Source of the DNA: Candidatus Cloacimonadota bacterium
GTDB lineage: Bacteria > Cloacimonadota > Cloacimonadia > Cloacimonadales > TCS61
Assembly: GCA_030621085.1 (NCBI GenBank)
Contig: JAUXIJ010000018.1
Coordinates: forward strand, 1-45,229
Reading direction: 5' to 3'
DNA length: 45,229 bases
Below the pieces are notes generated by a model, which saw only the letters and a program-made list of their open reading frames with translations, did not search any database and was not told where the DNA came from. This document shows, in pieces, positions 17,417 through 24,871 of the stretch; the stretch's first letter is position 1, and every line of letters starts with the position of its first letter. A program made the translations under genes and the position numbers.

Positions 17417-19278
17417 AGAAATTAACTCCTGACCAAATAGAAATAATTCAAGATAAAAGGATAAATGAATTAAGGAAATACAAAGCATCATTAATGGTTT
17501 GTGCAGGAACCGGATGTGTTTCTGCTGGTTCTTTGACTTTGAAGGAATTACTTGATAATAAATTGAAGAAAAAAGGTCTACAGGACAAATATCTTGTTGT
17601 TCCTACCGGATGTAATGGTTTTTGTGCTCAAGGTCCAATACTTGTCATTCAGCCTCAAGGGATATTTTATCAAAAAGTATCATCTGAAGATATTACGGAT
17701 ATTATTGAAAGTCTTGAAAATGGAACTTATGTAGAAAGACTCCTTTATAAAGATAAAGAATCTGAGATTTCGATTCCGAAAATGGAAAATATAAAATTCT
17801 TTGGCAAACAGAAACTTATCGCACTTCGTAATAAAGGTATTATCAATCCGGAAAATATTGATGATTCAATTGCCAGGGGAGCTTATTTATCTCTGGCAAA
17901 GGTTTTACATCAAATGACACAAGAGGAGATTATTGAGGAAGTAAAAAAATCCGAATTGAGGGGACGCGGTGGAGGTGGATTTCTAACCGGTTTAAAATGG
18001 GAAGTTTCTTATAAAACAGGAAAGGATAGAAACAAAACTCCGTATATCATCTGTAATGCTGATGAAGGAGACCCAGGAGCTTTTATGGATAGAAGCATTG
18101 TGGAAGCAGACCCACATGCAGTTATTGAAGGAATGACAATCGGAGCCAGGGCAATAGGAGCATCAGAAGGCTTTGTTTATATTAGAAAAGAATATCCGCT
18201 GGCTTTAAAACGGCTTCGAATAGCGATCAAGCAGGCAAAAGATTATGGACTACTCGGTGAAAACATTTTAAATTCAGGATTTAATTTTGAGACTCATATT
18301 CATCGTGGGGCTGGTGCTTTTGTTTGTGGAGAATCAACCGCTCTTATTGCATCGATTGGTGGAAAAGCAGGCGAGCCGATAGCTTCCTATATTTATCCTG
18401 CTGAAACCGGTTTCAGGAATAACCCGACTATTGTGAATAATGTGGAAACCTGGGCAAATATTCCGGTAATTATTGAAAAAGGAGCAGATTGGTTCGCATC
18501 GATTGGAAGTATTGAAGGTTCTAAAAAAAGCACAGGAACTAAAGTATTCTCACTTGTTGGAGATATTGAGAATACAGGTTTAGTTGAAGTTCCAATGGGA
18601 ATTACTCTTCGAGAAATTATTTATGATATTGGAGGTGGAATTCCAAATGGAAGAGACTTTAAAGCAATACAGACAGGAGGACCTTCCGGAGGTTGTCTTC
18701 CCAAAATTCATCTTGATCTGCGAATTGATTTTGATACACTTACAGAAGCAGGTTCCATGATGGGTTCAGGTGGTTTGATCGTGATGGATGATAAAACCTG
18801 TATGGTTGATATTGCTAAATATTTCATCGACTTTCTAAAAGATGAATCTTGTGGAAAATGCACACCTTGTCGTGAAGGATTGATAAATCTTTCTAATATT
18901 TTGACAAGAATCACAAAAGGTGAAGGCAAAGAAAATGATATTGAACTGATGAAAGAAATTGCAGAAACAATGGAATTAGCTTCATTGTGTGCATTAGGTC
19001 AAACTGCTGCAAATCCGGTATTAAGTACAATCAAGTATTTTCGTGATGAATATGAAGCTCACATAAAAGATAAAAAATGTCCGGCTGGTGTTTGCAAAGA
19101 ACTGATCAAGTATAAAATAAATGATAATTGTACGGGCTGTACGATCTGTGCAAAGAACTGTCCTGTTGATGCCATTTCCGGGAAACCGAAAGAAATGCAC
19201 TTCATAGATCAGGCAAAATGCATCAAATGTGATATTTGTAATGAAGTTTGTAACTTCGAAGCCATCACGGTGGAATAG
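17413..19278 (+). CDS. NuoF/HndC/HydB-like NAD(P)H-, FMN- and Fe-S-binding subunit
   Basis: A 621-residue flavoprotein subunit. Domains in order: N-terminal thioredoxin-like [2Fe-2S] domain (Cys30, Cys35, Cys67, Cys71); NADH/FMN domain with 'LRGRGGGGFLTGLKW' and 'NADEGDPGAFMDRS'; SLBB domain; the [4Fe-4S] motif 'ESCGKCTPCREG'; and a C-terminal 2[4Fe-4S] ferredoxin (CTGCTICAKNCP, CIKCDICNEVC). The added N- and C-terminal domains are those of HydB/HndC-type subunits of electron-bifurcating hydrogenases and NfnAB-like enzymes, not of respiratory NuoF. By eye it is richer in A/T-ending codons than the flanking AOR halves. It is the likely site of NAD(P) reduction and of bifurcation. Confidence 0.94.
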   Translation: MKKLTPDQIEIIQDKRINELRKYKASLMVCAGTGCVSAGSLTLKELLDNKLKKKGLQDKYLVVPTGCNGFCAQGPILVIQPQGIFYQKVSSEDITDIIESLENGTYVERLLYKDKESEISIPKMENIKFFGKQKLIALRNKGIINPENIDDSIARGAYLSLAKVLHQMTQEEIIEEVKKSELRGRGGGGFLTGLKWEVSYKTGKDRNKTPYIICNADEGDPGAFMDRSIVEADPHAVIEGMTIGARAIGASEGFVYIRKEYPLALKRLRIAIKQAKDYGLLGENILNSGFNFETHIHRGAGAFVCGESTALIASIGGKAGEPIASYIYPAETGFRNNPTIVNNVETWANIPVIIEKGADWFASIGSIEGSKKSTGTKVFSLVGDIENTGLVEVPMGITLREIIYDIGGGIPNGRDFKAIQTGGPSGGCLPKIHLDLRIDFDTLTEAGSMMGSGGLIVMDDKTCMVDIAKYFIDFLKDESCGKCTPCREGLINLSNILTRITKGEGKENDIELMKEIAETMELASLCALGQTAANPVLSTIKYFRDEYEAHIKDKKCPAGVCKELIKYKINDNCTGCTICAKNCPVDAISGKPKEMHFIDQAKCIKCDICNEVCNFEAITVE

Positions 19279-19284
19279 GAGGAA

Positions 19285-21273
19285 ATGATGAAAGATATAA
19301 TTATAGATGGAAAGAAAATCTCTGTAAAAGAAGAAACAACTATCCTGGATGCAGCAAAAGAATTGAATATCGAGATACCTGCTCTTTGTCATCGTCCCAC
19401 CGTGGAAGCTTATGGTGCCTGCCGTCTTTGTGTGGTTGATGTAAATGATGGACGAAAAACCCGCATGGTAACTTCCTGTAATTATCCCATCAGGAAATCC
19501 ATCGAAGTTAATACACAATCCGAAAGAGTTCGTAAAACACGTGGAATGCTGCTGGAAATGATGCTTTCCCGCTGGCCGAACGTGGACGTGATAAAACAAT
19601 TTGCTGCAGAATATAAAGTTACCAAACCTCGTTTTATTCATCCGCTGGTGGATTATTCATCAAATGCCTGCATTCTTTGTGGATTATGTGTGAATGCCTG
19701 CAGTGAGATCATGTGGGAAGATATTATCGGATTTGCTGGCAGAGGTGAAAGCAGAAGAGTGGTAATGCCATTTGAGAAACATTACGATGCCTGTGTGGGA
19801 TGCAGCACCTGTGCAAACATCTGCCCCACCGGAGCTATCAAAATGATAGATGACCCGAATCAACCGGCAGATTCCAAACGAATAATGAAATACGGTTCTA
19901 AAATAGCTGACGAAATGGTTCTTATGGATGAAGAACAATGCGATATGAGAGGTGTGGGAACAGCTCATCTGGCTCAAATAATGAACGATTATGACTTGTT
20001 TCCAACCTGCAATTATAAATTCGGTTCTCATAAAGATGCAGGTGGACTTCATTCCGATGTATTCAAGCAAAAATATATTACTCAGGGACTTCCGGATGGA
20101 TGCTGGCTGGGTTGTTCGATGTCATGTGCAAAAACTGTTGAAGGCTACGAACTTAAAACAGGTCCTTACAAAGGTGATAAAGTCCTGATCGATGGACCGG
20201 AATATGAAACAATTGCCGGATGCGGAGCGAATATGGGAATATTCAATCCGGAATTTGTATTGGAAGCCAATTTCTACTGTGACACTTACGGCATCGATAC
20301 GATCTCATTTGGCACAGGTATGGCTTTTGCTATGGAGTGTTATGAAAATGGCATCCTGAACAAAGAGCGAACAGGCGGCATGGAATTTAATTTTGGCAAT
20401 GAAGAAGTTGGTTTGGAAGCACTTCACCAGATGGGACGAGGAGAAGGATTCGGTGTTATCGTGGGACAGGGAATCCGCAGAATGAAGCAGATTTTTGCAG
20501 AAAAATTTGATCTTACAAAAAAACAAATTAAATTCATGCAGGATATTGGCATGGAAGCAAAAGGTATGGAATATTCCGAATATGTTACCAAAGAATCTCT
20601 GGCAATGCAGGGTGGATACGGACTTGCTCTCAAAGGCGCTCAACACGACGAAGCCTGGCTTATCTTTATGGATATGGTAAATAATCAGATCCCAACATTT
20701 GAAGATAAAGCAGAAGCGTTGCACTACTTCCCAATGTTTCGTACATGGTTCGGTTTAATGGGGCTTTGCAAACTTCCCTGGAACGATGTGGAACCTGCAG
20801 ATAATGCAGAAACAGATGAACCTGCAAAAGTTCCGGGACACGTGGAAGGTTATGTGAACTTCTTCTCCGCAATGACCGGCAAAGAAATTGATAAACACGA
20901 ACTTATCCTGCAATCTGAAAGAGTTTATAACTTCCAAAGAGTTTTCAACTATAGATTGGGATTTGGAACTCGTGAACACGATTCGATCCCCTATCGGTCG
21001 GCAGGTCCCGTAACTATCGAAGAATACGAATCCCGTGCAGAACGTTATGATAAACAGCTTGTAGAAAAATGGGATTACGATATAAAAGGAAAAACTTCCG
21101 AAGAAAAACGTGACTACCTGCGCAAGATGCGAGAAGCAGATTATCAGAAACTCTGCGATGCTGTTTACAAACGAAGAGGTTGGAACGAAAATGGCATTCC
21201 TACAATTCAAAAGATGAAGGAGTTAAAAATGGATTTGCCGGAAGTATTGGCAGTCCTGAAGAAAAATAATTAG
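19285..21273 (+). CDS. Fusion of NuoG/HndD-like Fe-S module with AOR domains 2-3 (catalytic half of a tungsten aldehyde oxidoreductase)
   Basis: The 662-residue protein starts with a [2Fe-2S] ferredoxin domain (Cys35, Cys46, Cys49, Cys65), then two [4Fe-4S] motifs (Cys129/132/135/139 and Cys170/173/176/180). Residues about 200-655 are the second and third domains of AOR: 'GPEYETIAGCGANMGI' and 'TYGIDTISFGTGMAFAMECYE' are family hallmarks. Cluster ligands Cys273, Cys277, Cys281 and Cys495 ('LMGLCKLPW') are present, although the first spacing is CxxxCxxxC where classical AORs have CxxCxxxC. The AOR N-domain is missing and is supplied by the gene at 16162. The His-Cys cluster usual after the [2Fe-2S] domain in NuoG/HydA is absent. 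It starts at ATGATG after AGGAGGAA. The substrate is presumably an aldehyde. Confidence 0.9.
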   Translation: MMKDIIIDGKKISVKEETTILDAAKELNIEIPALCHRPTVEAYGACRLCVVDVNDGRKTRMVTSCNYPIRKSIEVNTQSERVRKTRGMLLEMMLSRWPNVDVIKQFAAEYKVTKPRFIHPLVDYSSNACILCGLCVNACSEIMWEDIIGFAGRGESRRVVMPFEKHYDACVGCSTCANICPTGAIKMIDDPNQPADSKRIMKYGSKIADEMVLMDEEQCDMRGVGTAHLAQIMNDYDLFPTCNYKFGSHKDAGGLHSDVFKQKYITQGLPDGCWLGCSMSCAKTVEGYELKTGPYKGDKVLIDGPEYETIAGCGANMGIFNPEFVLEANFYCDTYGIDTISFGTGMAFAMECYENGILNKERTGGMEFNFGNEEVGLEALHQMGRGEGFGVIVGQGIRRMKQIFAEKFDLTKKQIKFMQDIGMEAKGMEYSEYVTKESLAMQGGYGLALKGAQHDEAWLIFMDMVNNQIPTFEDKAEALHYFPMFRTWFGLMGLCKLPWNDVEPADNAETDEPAKVPGHVEGYVNFFSAMTGKEIDKHELILQSERVYNFQRVFNYRLGFGTREHDSIPYRSAGPVTIEEYESRAERYDKQLVEKWDYDIKGKTSEEKRDYLRKMREADYQKLCDAVYKRRGWNENGIPTIQKMKELKMDLPEVLAVLKKNN

Positions 21274-21282
21274 AGTAAAAAA

Positions 21283-21891
21283 ATGTTGAAAGATGAATTC
21301 TTTTCCAAACACGATCCGGGGATAATATCGGCGTTGCGCTCTGCAGTGGTTGGAATTGCGGGAGCAGGTGGACTTGGCTCCAGTGTTGCAGTTTCACTTG
21401 CCAGAGCAGGAATAGGAAAACTCATCATCGCTGATTTCGACAAGATAGAACCTTCCAACCTGAATAGACAACAGTATTTTATAAATCAGATAGGAATGCC
21501 TAAAGTGATAGCACTTCTGGAAAATTTGAAGCAGATAAATCCATTCTCAGATTACCAGATGCACGAGATCAAACTCGACGAGAAGAACATTCCCATCATT
21601 TTTAAAGATGTTGATATTCTGGTGGAAGCTTTTGACAAAGCAGAAATGAAAGAAATGCTCATCGAAATCTGGCTTTCCCATTTCCCACAAAAACCGATCA
21701 TCACCGGGCTGGGAGTTGCAGGATATGGTAAAAACGAATTAATTCATACAAAGAAGATAGATAACCTGTACATCTGCGGTGACGAACAAACCGAACTGCA
21801 GGAAGGCATCTCCCCTATGGCTCCACGGGTTGGAATAGTTGCCAATATGCAGGCAAATTTGGTATTAGAATTACTTTTGAAGGATGTATGA
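21283..21891 (+). CDS. ThiF-family sulfur-carrier adenylyltransferase (ThiF family 2 type)
   Basis: A 202-residue E1-like enzyme that activates the C-terminal Gly-Gly of a ThiS/MoaD-type protein by adenylation. The nucleotide-binding loop 'GIAGAGGLGSSVAVSLARAG', the 'DFDKIEPSNLNRQQY' motif and 'VDILVEAFDKAEMK' are clear. The short length and the end ('MAPRVGIVANMQANLVLELLL') match the 'thiF family 2' group rather than full MoeB/ThiF with a rhodanese or zinc site. It sits 9 bases after the AOR fusion gene and overlaps the carrier gene by 4 bases. In this setting it may provide sulfur activation for the tungstopterin cofactor; thiamine thiazole synthesis is the alternative, but no thiG/thiH is present. 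Confidence 0.87.
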   Translation: MLKDEFFSKHDPGIISALRSAVVGIAGAGGLGSSVAVSLARAGIGKLIIADFDKIEPSNLNRQQYFINQIGMPKVIALLENLKQINPFSDYQMHEIKLDEKNIPIIFKDVDILVEAFDKAEMKEMLIEIWLSHFPQKPIITGLGVAGYGKNELIHTKKIDNLYICGDEQTELQEGISPMAPRVGIVANMQANLVLELLLKDV

Positions 21892-22091
21892 AAACAATAT
21901 CTGTTAATGGTAATTCGCTTAAGTGGGAACAGAATATGACTATCAATGTAATTATTGGAAAAATGAATTACACATTTAAAATGCTGGTAGTAAAAGTTAA
22001 TGGTGAACTTATAAAAAAAACAGAATATGACATGATAATCATTCCTGCAGCTGCTGATGTAAGAATTATTCATTTAATAAGCGGTGGATAA
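21888..22091 (+). CDS. ThiS/MoaD-like sulfur-carrier protein
   Basis: A 67-residue beta-grasp-like protein that ends in Ser-Gly-Gly, the tail needed for adenylation and thiocarboxylation. The sequence between is diverged ('MKTISVNGNSLKWEQNM', 'VVKVNGELIKKTEYD', 'IIHLISGG'), but the pattern NG...(I/V)VxVNGE...GG fits ThiS. It overlaps the ThiF-like gene by ATGA, so the pair is coupled. Its presence directly behind an AOR gene suggests a role in making the molybdo/tungstopterin dithiolene (MoaD role); which of the two roles applies is not decided by sequence. Confidence 0.78.
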   Translation: MKTISVNGNSLKWEQNMTINVIIGKMNYTFKMLVVKVNGELIKKTEYDMIIIPAAADVRIIHLISGG

Positions 22092-22110
22092 AGAATAAGA
22101 GGAGATTGAT

Positions 22111-22560
22111 ATGCGAATAGTATTGTTGGTTCTATTATTAGTTTTTATCGGGTGCACTTCAACAAAGCTTGTTAAAGATTTCGAAGAACAGGAAGTACCG
22201 GAGTCTATACAGGCTTTGGATGATTTTGAACACGAAACAGAAGATACTTTAATTGTGAGAAAAAGCGGCAGAGGTAAATTAGCTTATGCCAGAAATATTA
22301 TGAAAATGGGCGATTATGAGGCAGCCATCGAAACCTATGAGCAGGTATATATTGATAGTTTATACGAGCCTGGACACCGTGCAGAAGCATTATACCGTTT
22401 AGGTAGGATATTTGAAAGCTCTATTTATGATAACAGAAATTATGAAAAAGCTATATATTACTATAAAATTATCATTAAAGAATTTCCTATTTCAGAATTC
22501 AGATTAGACGCATTCAGCCACTCCGAAGCACTTAAAACGAAACTTGAAGAAGATGAATAA
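22111..22560 (+). CDS. Small TPR lipoprotein
   Basis: A 149-residue protein with a type II signal and lipobox 'LLLVFIGC' (Cys at about residue 15), so it is expected to be lipid-anchored in the envelope. After an acidic linker come tetratricopeptide-like repeats ('YARNIMKMGDYEAAIETYEQV', split here as two motifs, and 'AEALYRLGRIFESSIYDN'), similar to the outer-membrane TolA-binding/YbgF helper type. SD AGGAG precedes the ATG. It lies 19 bases behind the carrier gene, so it is probably cotranscribed, though a functional link with the oxidoreductase is not obvious. Confidence 0.75.
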   Translation: MRIVLLVLLLVFIGCTSTKLVKDFEEQEVPESIQALDDFEHETEDTLIVRKSGRGKLAYARNIMKMGDYEAAIETYEQVYIDSLYEPGHRAEALYRLGRIFESSIYDNRNYEKAIYYYKIIIKEFPISEFRLDAFSHSEALKTKLEEDE

Positions 22561-22588
22561 TTAAAAAAAACATTTAAGGAGAAAAAAT

Positions 22589-22870
22589 ATGTTCGATGTA
22601 AATGAATATTTTGAGGGCAAAGTAAAATCAATTGCTTTTGAAGATTCCATAAGTGAAGCTACAATTGGTGTAATGGCTGCTGGTAATTACGAATTCGGTA
22701 CCAGCACGAAAGAGGTTATGACGGTAATCAGTGGTCAATTGAAAATCAAACTTCCAGACAGTGAGGAATGGAAAACTTACAATGAATTTGAAACATTTGA
22801 GATAAAGGCAAATGTCACCTTCCTGGTAGAAGTATTGGAAGATTCTACTTATATTTGCCGTTACTATTAA
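22589..22870 (+). CDS. ppnP: Pyrimidine/purine nucleoside phosphorylase PpnP (YaiE/DUF1255)
   Basis: A 93-residue single-domain cupin. The sequence follows E. coli PpnP closely: 'VNEYFEGKVKSIAFEDS', 'ATIGVMAAGNYEFGTST', 'EVMTVISGQLKIKLPD' and the C-terminal 'STYICRYY'. PpnP phosphorolyses several nucleosides (uridine, adenosine, guanosine and others) to base and ribose-1-phosphate. Length is normal. SD AAGGAG before the ATG. Its position in this operon is probably incidental or linked to nucleoside fermentation. Confidence 0.93.
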   Translation: MFDVNEYFEGKVKSIAFEDSISEATIGVMAAGNYEFGTSTKEVMTVISGQLKIKLPDSEEWKTYNEFETFEIKANVTFLVEVLEDSTYICRYY

Positions 22871-22889
22871 TAAATGGAGATAAGTTAAT

Positions 22890-23426
22890 ATGAAAAAATA
22901 TTCAATAATAGGCATGCTCATTCTGATATTGGTTGCGAATATCGTTTCTCAGACTAATGAACAAAAACTCGAGAAATTTGAAGGGAAGCTGAAACAGATC
23001 GCTGATGAATGGTATTTGAATACAGGTGAAGATTTCTTCAAGCTTGGTATAGCTCCCGAAGATTTCTTAAAAGAAAAAAAAATTGTTTTAGAATCTAAAA
23101 CTGATTTTTCCTGCAAAGGGATTCTGGATGGAGAAGAAATAATTATCCATCACATTGTCATTGATGATGATGTTATTGCAATTCGAAATGAAGAAGGAAA
23201 GCCCCTCTGGAATACGGAAACGGATAAAGATATCTATGTTGTAGATGCCGATAAATGTGTCGGTTGCCGGCTCTGTGTTAGACCATGCCCTGCCGATGCA
23301 ATCCGCATGATCAATGGCATTGCCGTTATTGATGTGAACAAGTGCACAGCGTGTGGTATCTGCATAGAAGGTAATAGCAAGAGTTATAAGGGTTGTCCGG
23401 TAGATGCTATTTTCATAAAAAAATAA
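22890..23426 (+). CDS. Ferredoxin-like 2[4Fe-4S] protein with N-terminal signal peptide
   Basis: A 178-residue protein. Residues 1-20 (MKKYSIIGMLILILVANIVS, then QTNEQ) look like a Sec signal peptide or membrane anchor. Residues 25-115 have no recognised motif. Residues about 118-178 form a bacterial-type 2[4Fe-4S] domain: 'CVGCRLCVRPCP' followed by 'CTACGICIEGNSK...GCP', the second motif with an insertion before its last Cys. Iron-sulfur proteins are usually exported folded by Tat, and there is no twin-arginine here, so export of this domain would be unusual; it might instead be an inner-membrane anchor with the Fe-S domain inside. Last gene of the AOR operon; a candidate electron acceptor. 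Confidence 0.82.
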   Translation: MKKYSIIGMLILILVANIVSQTNEQKLEKFEGKLKQIADEWYLNTGEDFFKLGIAPEDFLKEKKIVLESKTDFSCKGILDGEEIIIHHIVIDDDVIAIRNEEGKPLWNTETDKDIYVVDADKCVGCRLCVRPCPADAIRMINGIAVIDVNKCTACGICIEGNSKSYKGCPVDAIFIKK

Positions 23427-23429
23427 TCC

Positions 23430-23463
23430 TTTTGATAAAAAACACATAAGCGGTTTATCAAAA
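23430..23463. promoter_or_regulatory. Perfect 10-base inverted repeat, candidate enhancer (UAS) or operator
   Basis: TTTTGATAAA (23430-23439) and TTTATCAAAA (23454-23463) are perfect complements separated by 14 bases. No T-run follows, so it is not an intrinsic terminator. It lies roughly 85-120 bases upstream of the sigma-54 promoter at 23548, the normal distance for an NtrC-type activator site. The half-site text CGGTTTATC recurs at about 23535-23543, just upstream of the promoter. Confidence 0.4.
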
Positions 23464-23547
23464 TTATAATACATCTCTTCAGATACTATTTGCAGAAAAG
23501 CACATTAAAATATTACTGAATAATAAGATACAATCGGTTTATCCGTA

Positions 23548-23562
23548 TGGCATACAGGTTGC
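23548..23562 (+). promoter_or_regulatory. Sigma-54 (-24/-12) promoter
   Basis: TGGCATACAGGTTGC matches the sigma-54 consensus TGGCACN5TTGC with a single change, and the GG-to-GC spacing of 10 bases is exact. Transcription would start near 23574, leaving a short leader with GGAGG (23581-23585) before the ATG at 23592. A sigma-54 activator of the NtrC type is encoded 3 kb downstream. Confidence 0.72.
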
Positions 23563-23591
23563 ATTAATTAATCGGCAAATGGAGGTATAAA

Positions 23592-24797
23592 ATGAAAAAA
23601 AGCATGATTCTCATTCTAACATTTCTACTGATCGGGGTAATTCTTTTTGCCCAAGAAGTAGAAGTAACAGTTTATGAAGTGAACCAAACAATCGATGAAG
23701 CAATGGAAGAAGTAAATGAAGCTCTTGAGGAAATTGAATCTATCAAGGGTATCAAACCTATTGTAATAAATATTAATAGGACTTCTTCCAATACTCCCAA
23801 AATGGGGGTATATCTTACAGATCTGGATTTTGAAGATGCATATCAAATGCATTATCCGTATTGTTACGGTGTTCTGGTAAAAGGTATTGTCCCTGGTGGT
23901 CCTTCGCAGAAAGCCGGTATTATCAGTGGTGATATTATCATGGAATTCGATGGCAAAAAAGCCCGATTTGAAGAACATCTTGTTAAATTGATCCAGAGCA
24001 AGAGCTTAGGTGATGAGGTTGAAGTTAAGTTATTCCGTGATGAAGAAGTTCTCCTTACAAAATTAACGCTTTCTACATTAACACCAAAAGACAAAGACAT
24101 TATAATAACCAAAGATGGAAAGAAAAAGAAGAAACTCTCCGTAGGTTTTGGTGGTGGAAGCTGGATCCCCGTTTGGTATGTTGCAAAAGATGAATTCAAA
24201 GATATTAATTTTGTACTGGATGAATATGGCTTTAATGGTTTGGATGAAAAGGGTATCTTCATGAATGGCGGCGGTGGAAAAGGTAATGTTGGAAAAGGCT
24301 GGTTCCTGGGTGGTATGGGTGCCGGATATTCTATCGACAGGAAAAAAGGGCATTTGATAGACGACAGTTTAAATGTTACAAGAAGAATGTATTACAGCAA
24401 TGGTTTTGGCGGAGTAACATTAGATAAAAGATTTGCAGTTTCCAAAAAAATAATTACTTCTCTGGGCTTTATGCTCGGTTGGGGTGGTCATACACTGGAA
24501 GTATCTCAAACTGATGGCAATTATGACTGGTTCTCTCTTAATAATGATATGGATGCTTCTGCTAATAATTTCATAGAGATGAAGAGAAGTTACATAATAT
24601 TCCAACCAAAAGCAATGTTAATGGTAAGGATTATCGATTGGCTTGGTATAAGAGCGGAAGCAGGTTATTTTTTAAGTCATTCATTTACTTCGGGGTGGGA
24701 ATCTGTTTCCTGTGGAGATGATTTTGAAATAGCTAATTCTCCCGATACTTCATATGATGGTTATACAATATCGATTGGTCCGTGGTTTGGATTTTAA
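23592..24797 (+). CDS. Exported PDZ-domain protein with beta-strand-rich C terminus
   Basis: A 401-residue protein with a Sec signal peptide (MKKSMILILTFLLIGVILFA, cut before QEVEV). Residues about 70-165 form a PDZ domain ('MGVYLTDLDFEDAYQ', 'GVLVKGIVPGGPSQKAGIISGD', 'VEVKLFRDEE'). The C-terminal part (195-401) is Gly- and aromatic-rich, with alternating strands and a terminal aromatic residue ('SIGPWFGF'), suggesting an outer-membrane or surface beta structure. No protease domain is visible, so this is not DegP. It is the only gene behind the sigma-54 promoter before the terminator at 24824. Confidence 0.8.
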   Translation: MKKSMILILTFLLIGVILFAQEVEVTVYEVNQTIDEAMEEVNEALEEIESIKGIKPIVININRTSSNTPKMGVYLTDLDFEDAYQMHYPYCYGVLVKGIVPGGPSQKAGIISGDIIMEFDGKKARFEEHLVKLIQSKSLGDEVEVKLFRDEEVLLTKLTLSTLTPKDKDIIITKDGKKKKKLSVGFGGGSWIPVWYVAKDEFKDINFVLDEYGFNGLDEKGIFMNGGGGKGNVGKGWFLGGMGAGYSIDRKKGHLIDDSLNVTRRMYYSNGFGGVTLDKRFAVSKKIITSLGFMLGWGGHTLEVSQTDGNYDWFSLNNDMDASANNFIEMKRSYIIFQPKAMLMVRIIDWLGIRAEAGYFLSHSFTSGWESVSCGDDFEIANSPDTSYDGYTISIGPWFGF

Positions 24798-24823
24798 GAT
24801 TGACATCTGATATATAATTATAG

Positions 24824-24858
24824 TCTCTGGCAGAGTGAAATCTGTCAGAGATTTTTTT
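24824..24858 (+). terminator. Intrinsic terminator
   Basis: TCTCTGGCAGA-GTGAAA-TCTGTCAGAGA forms an 11-base stem with one G-T pair and is followed by seven T. It ends the PDZ transcript. It also stands only 13 bases before the next start codon, so the two-component genes need either readthrough or another promoter. Confidence 0.88.
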
Positions 24859-24871
24859 ATTAGGAAAAGGT

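Noticed and set aside
16958..19278. Complex I (nuo) operon
   Set aside because: Only E- and F-like subunits are present, with hydrogenase-type extra ferredoxin domains; no membrane subunits.
19021..19641. 206-codon antisense frame opposite the nuoF/AOR junction
   Set aside because: Translation is His/Phe/Ile-rich and complementary to cysteine motifs of the real genes; it spans two coupled genes on the plus strand.
19285..21273. [FeFe] hydrogenase large subunit
   Set aside because: The N-terminal Fe-S module is hydrogenase-like, but the H-cluster motifs are absent and AOR domains follow.
21283..22091. Firm thiamine annotation (thiF, thiS)
   Set aside because: No thiG, thiH or thiE nearby, and the location is an AOR operon; I kept family names only.
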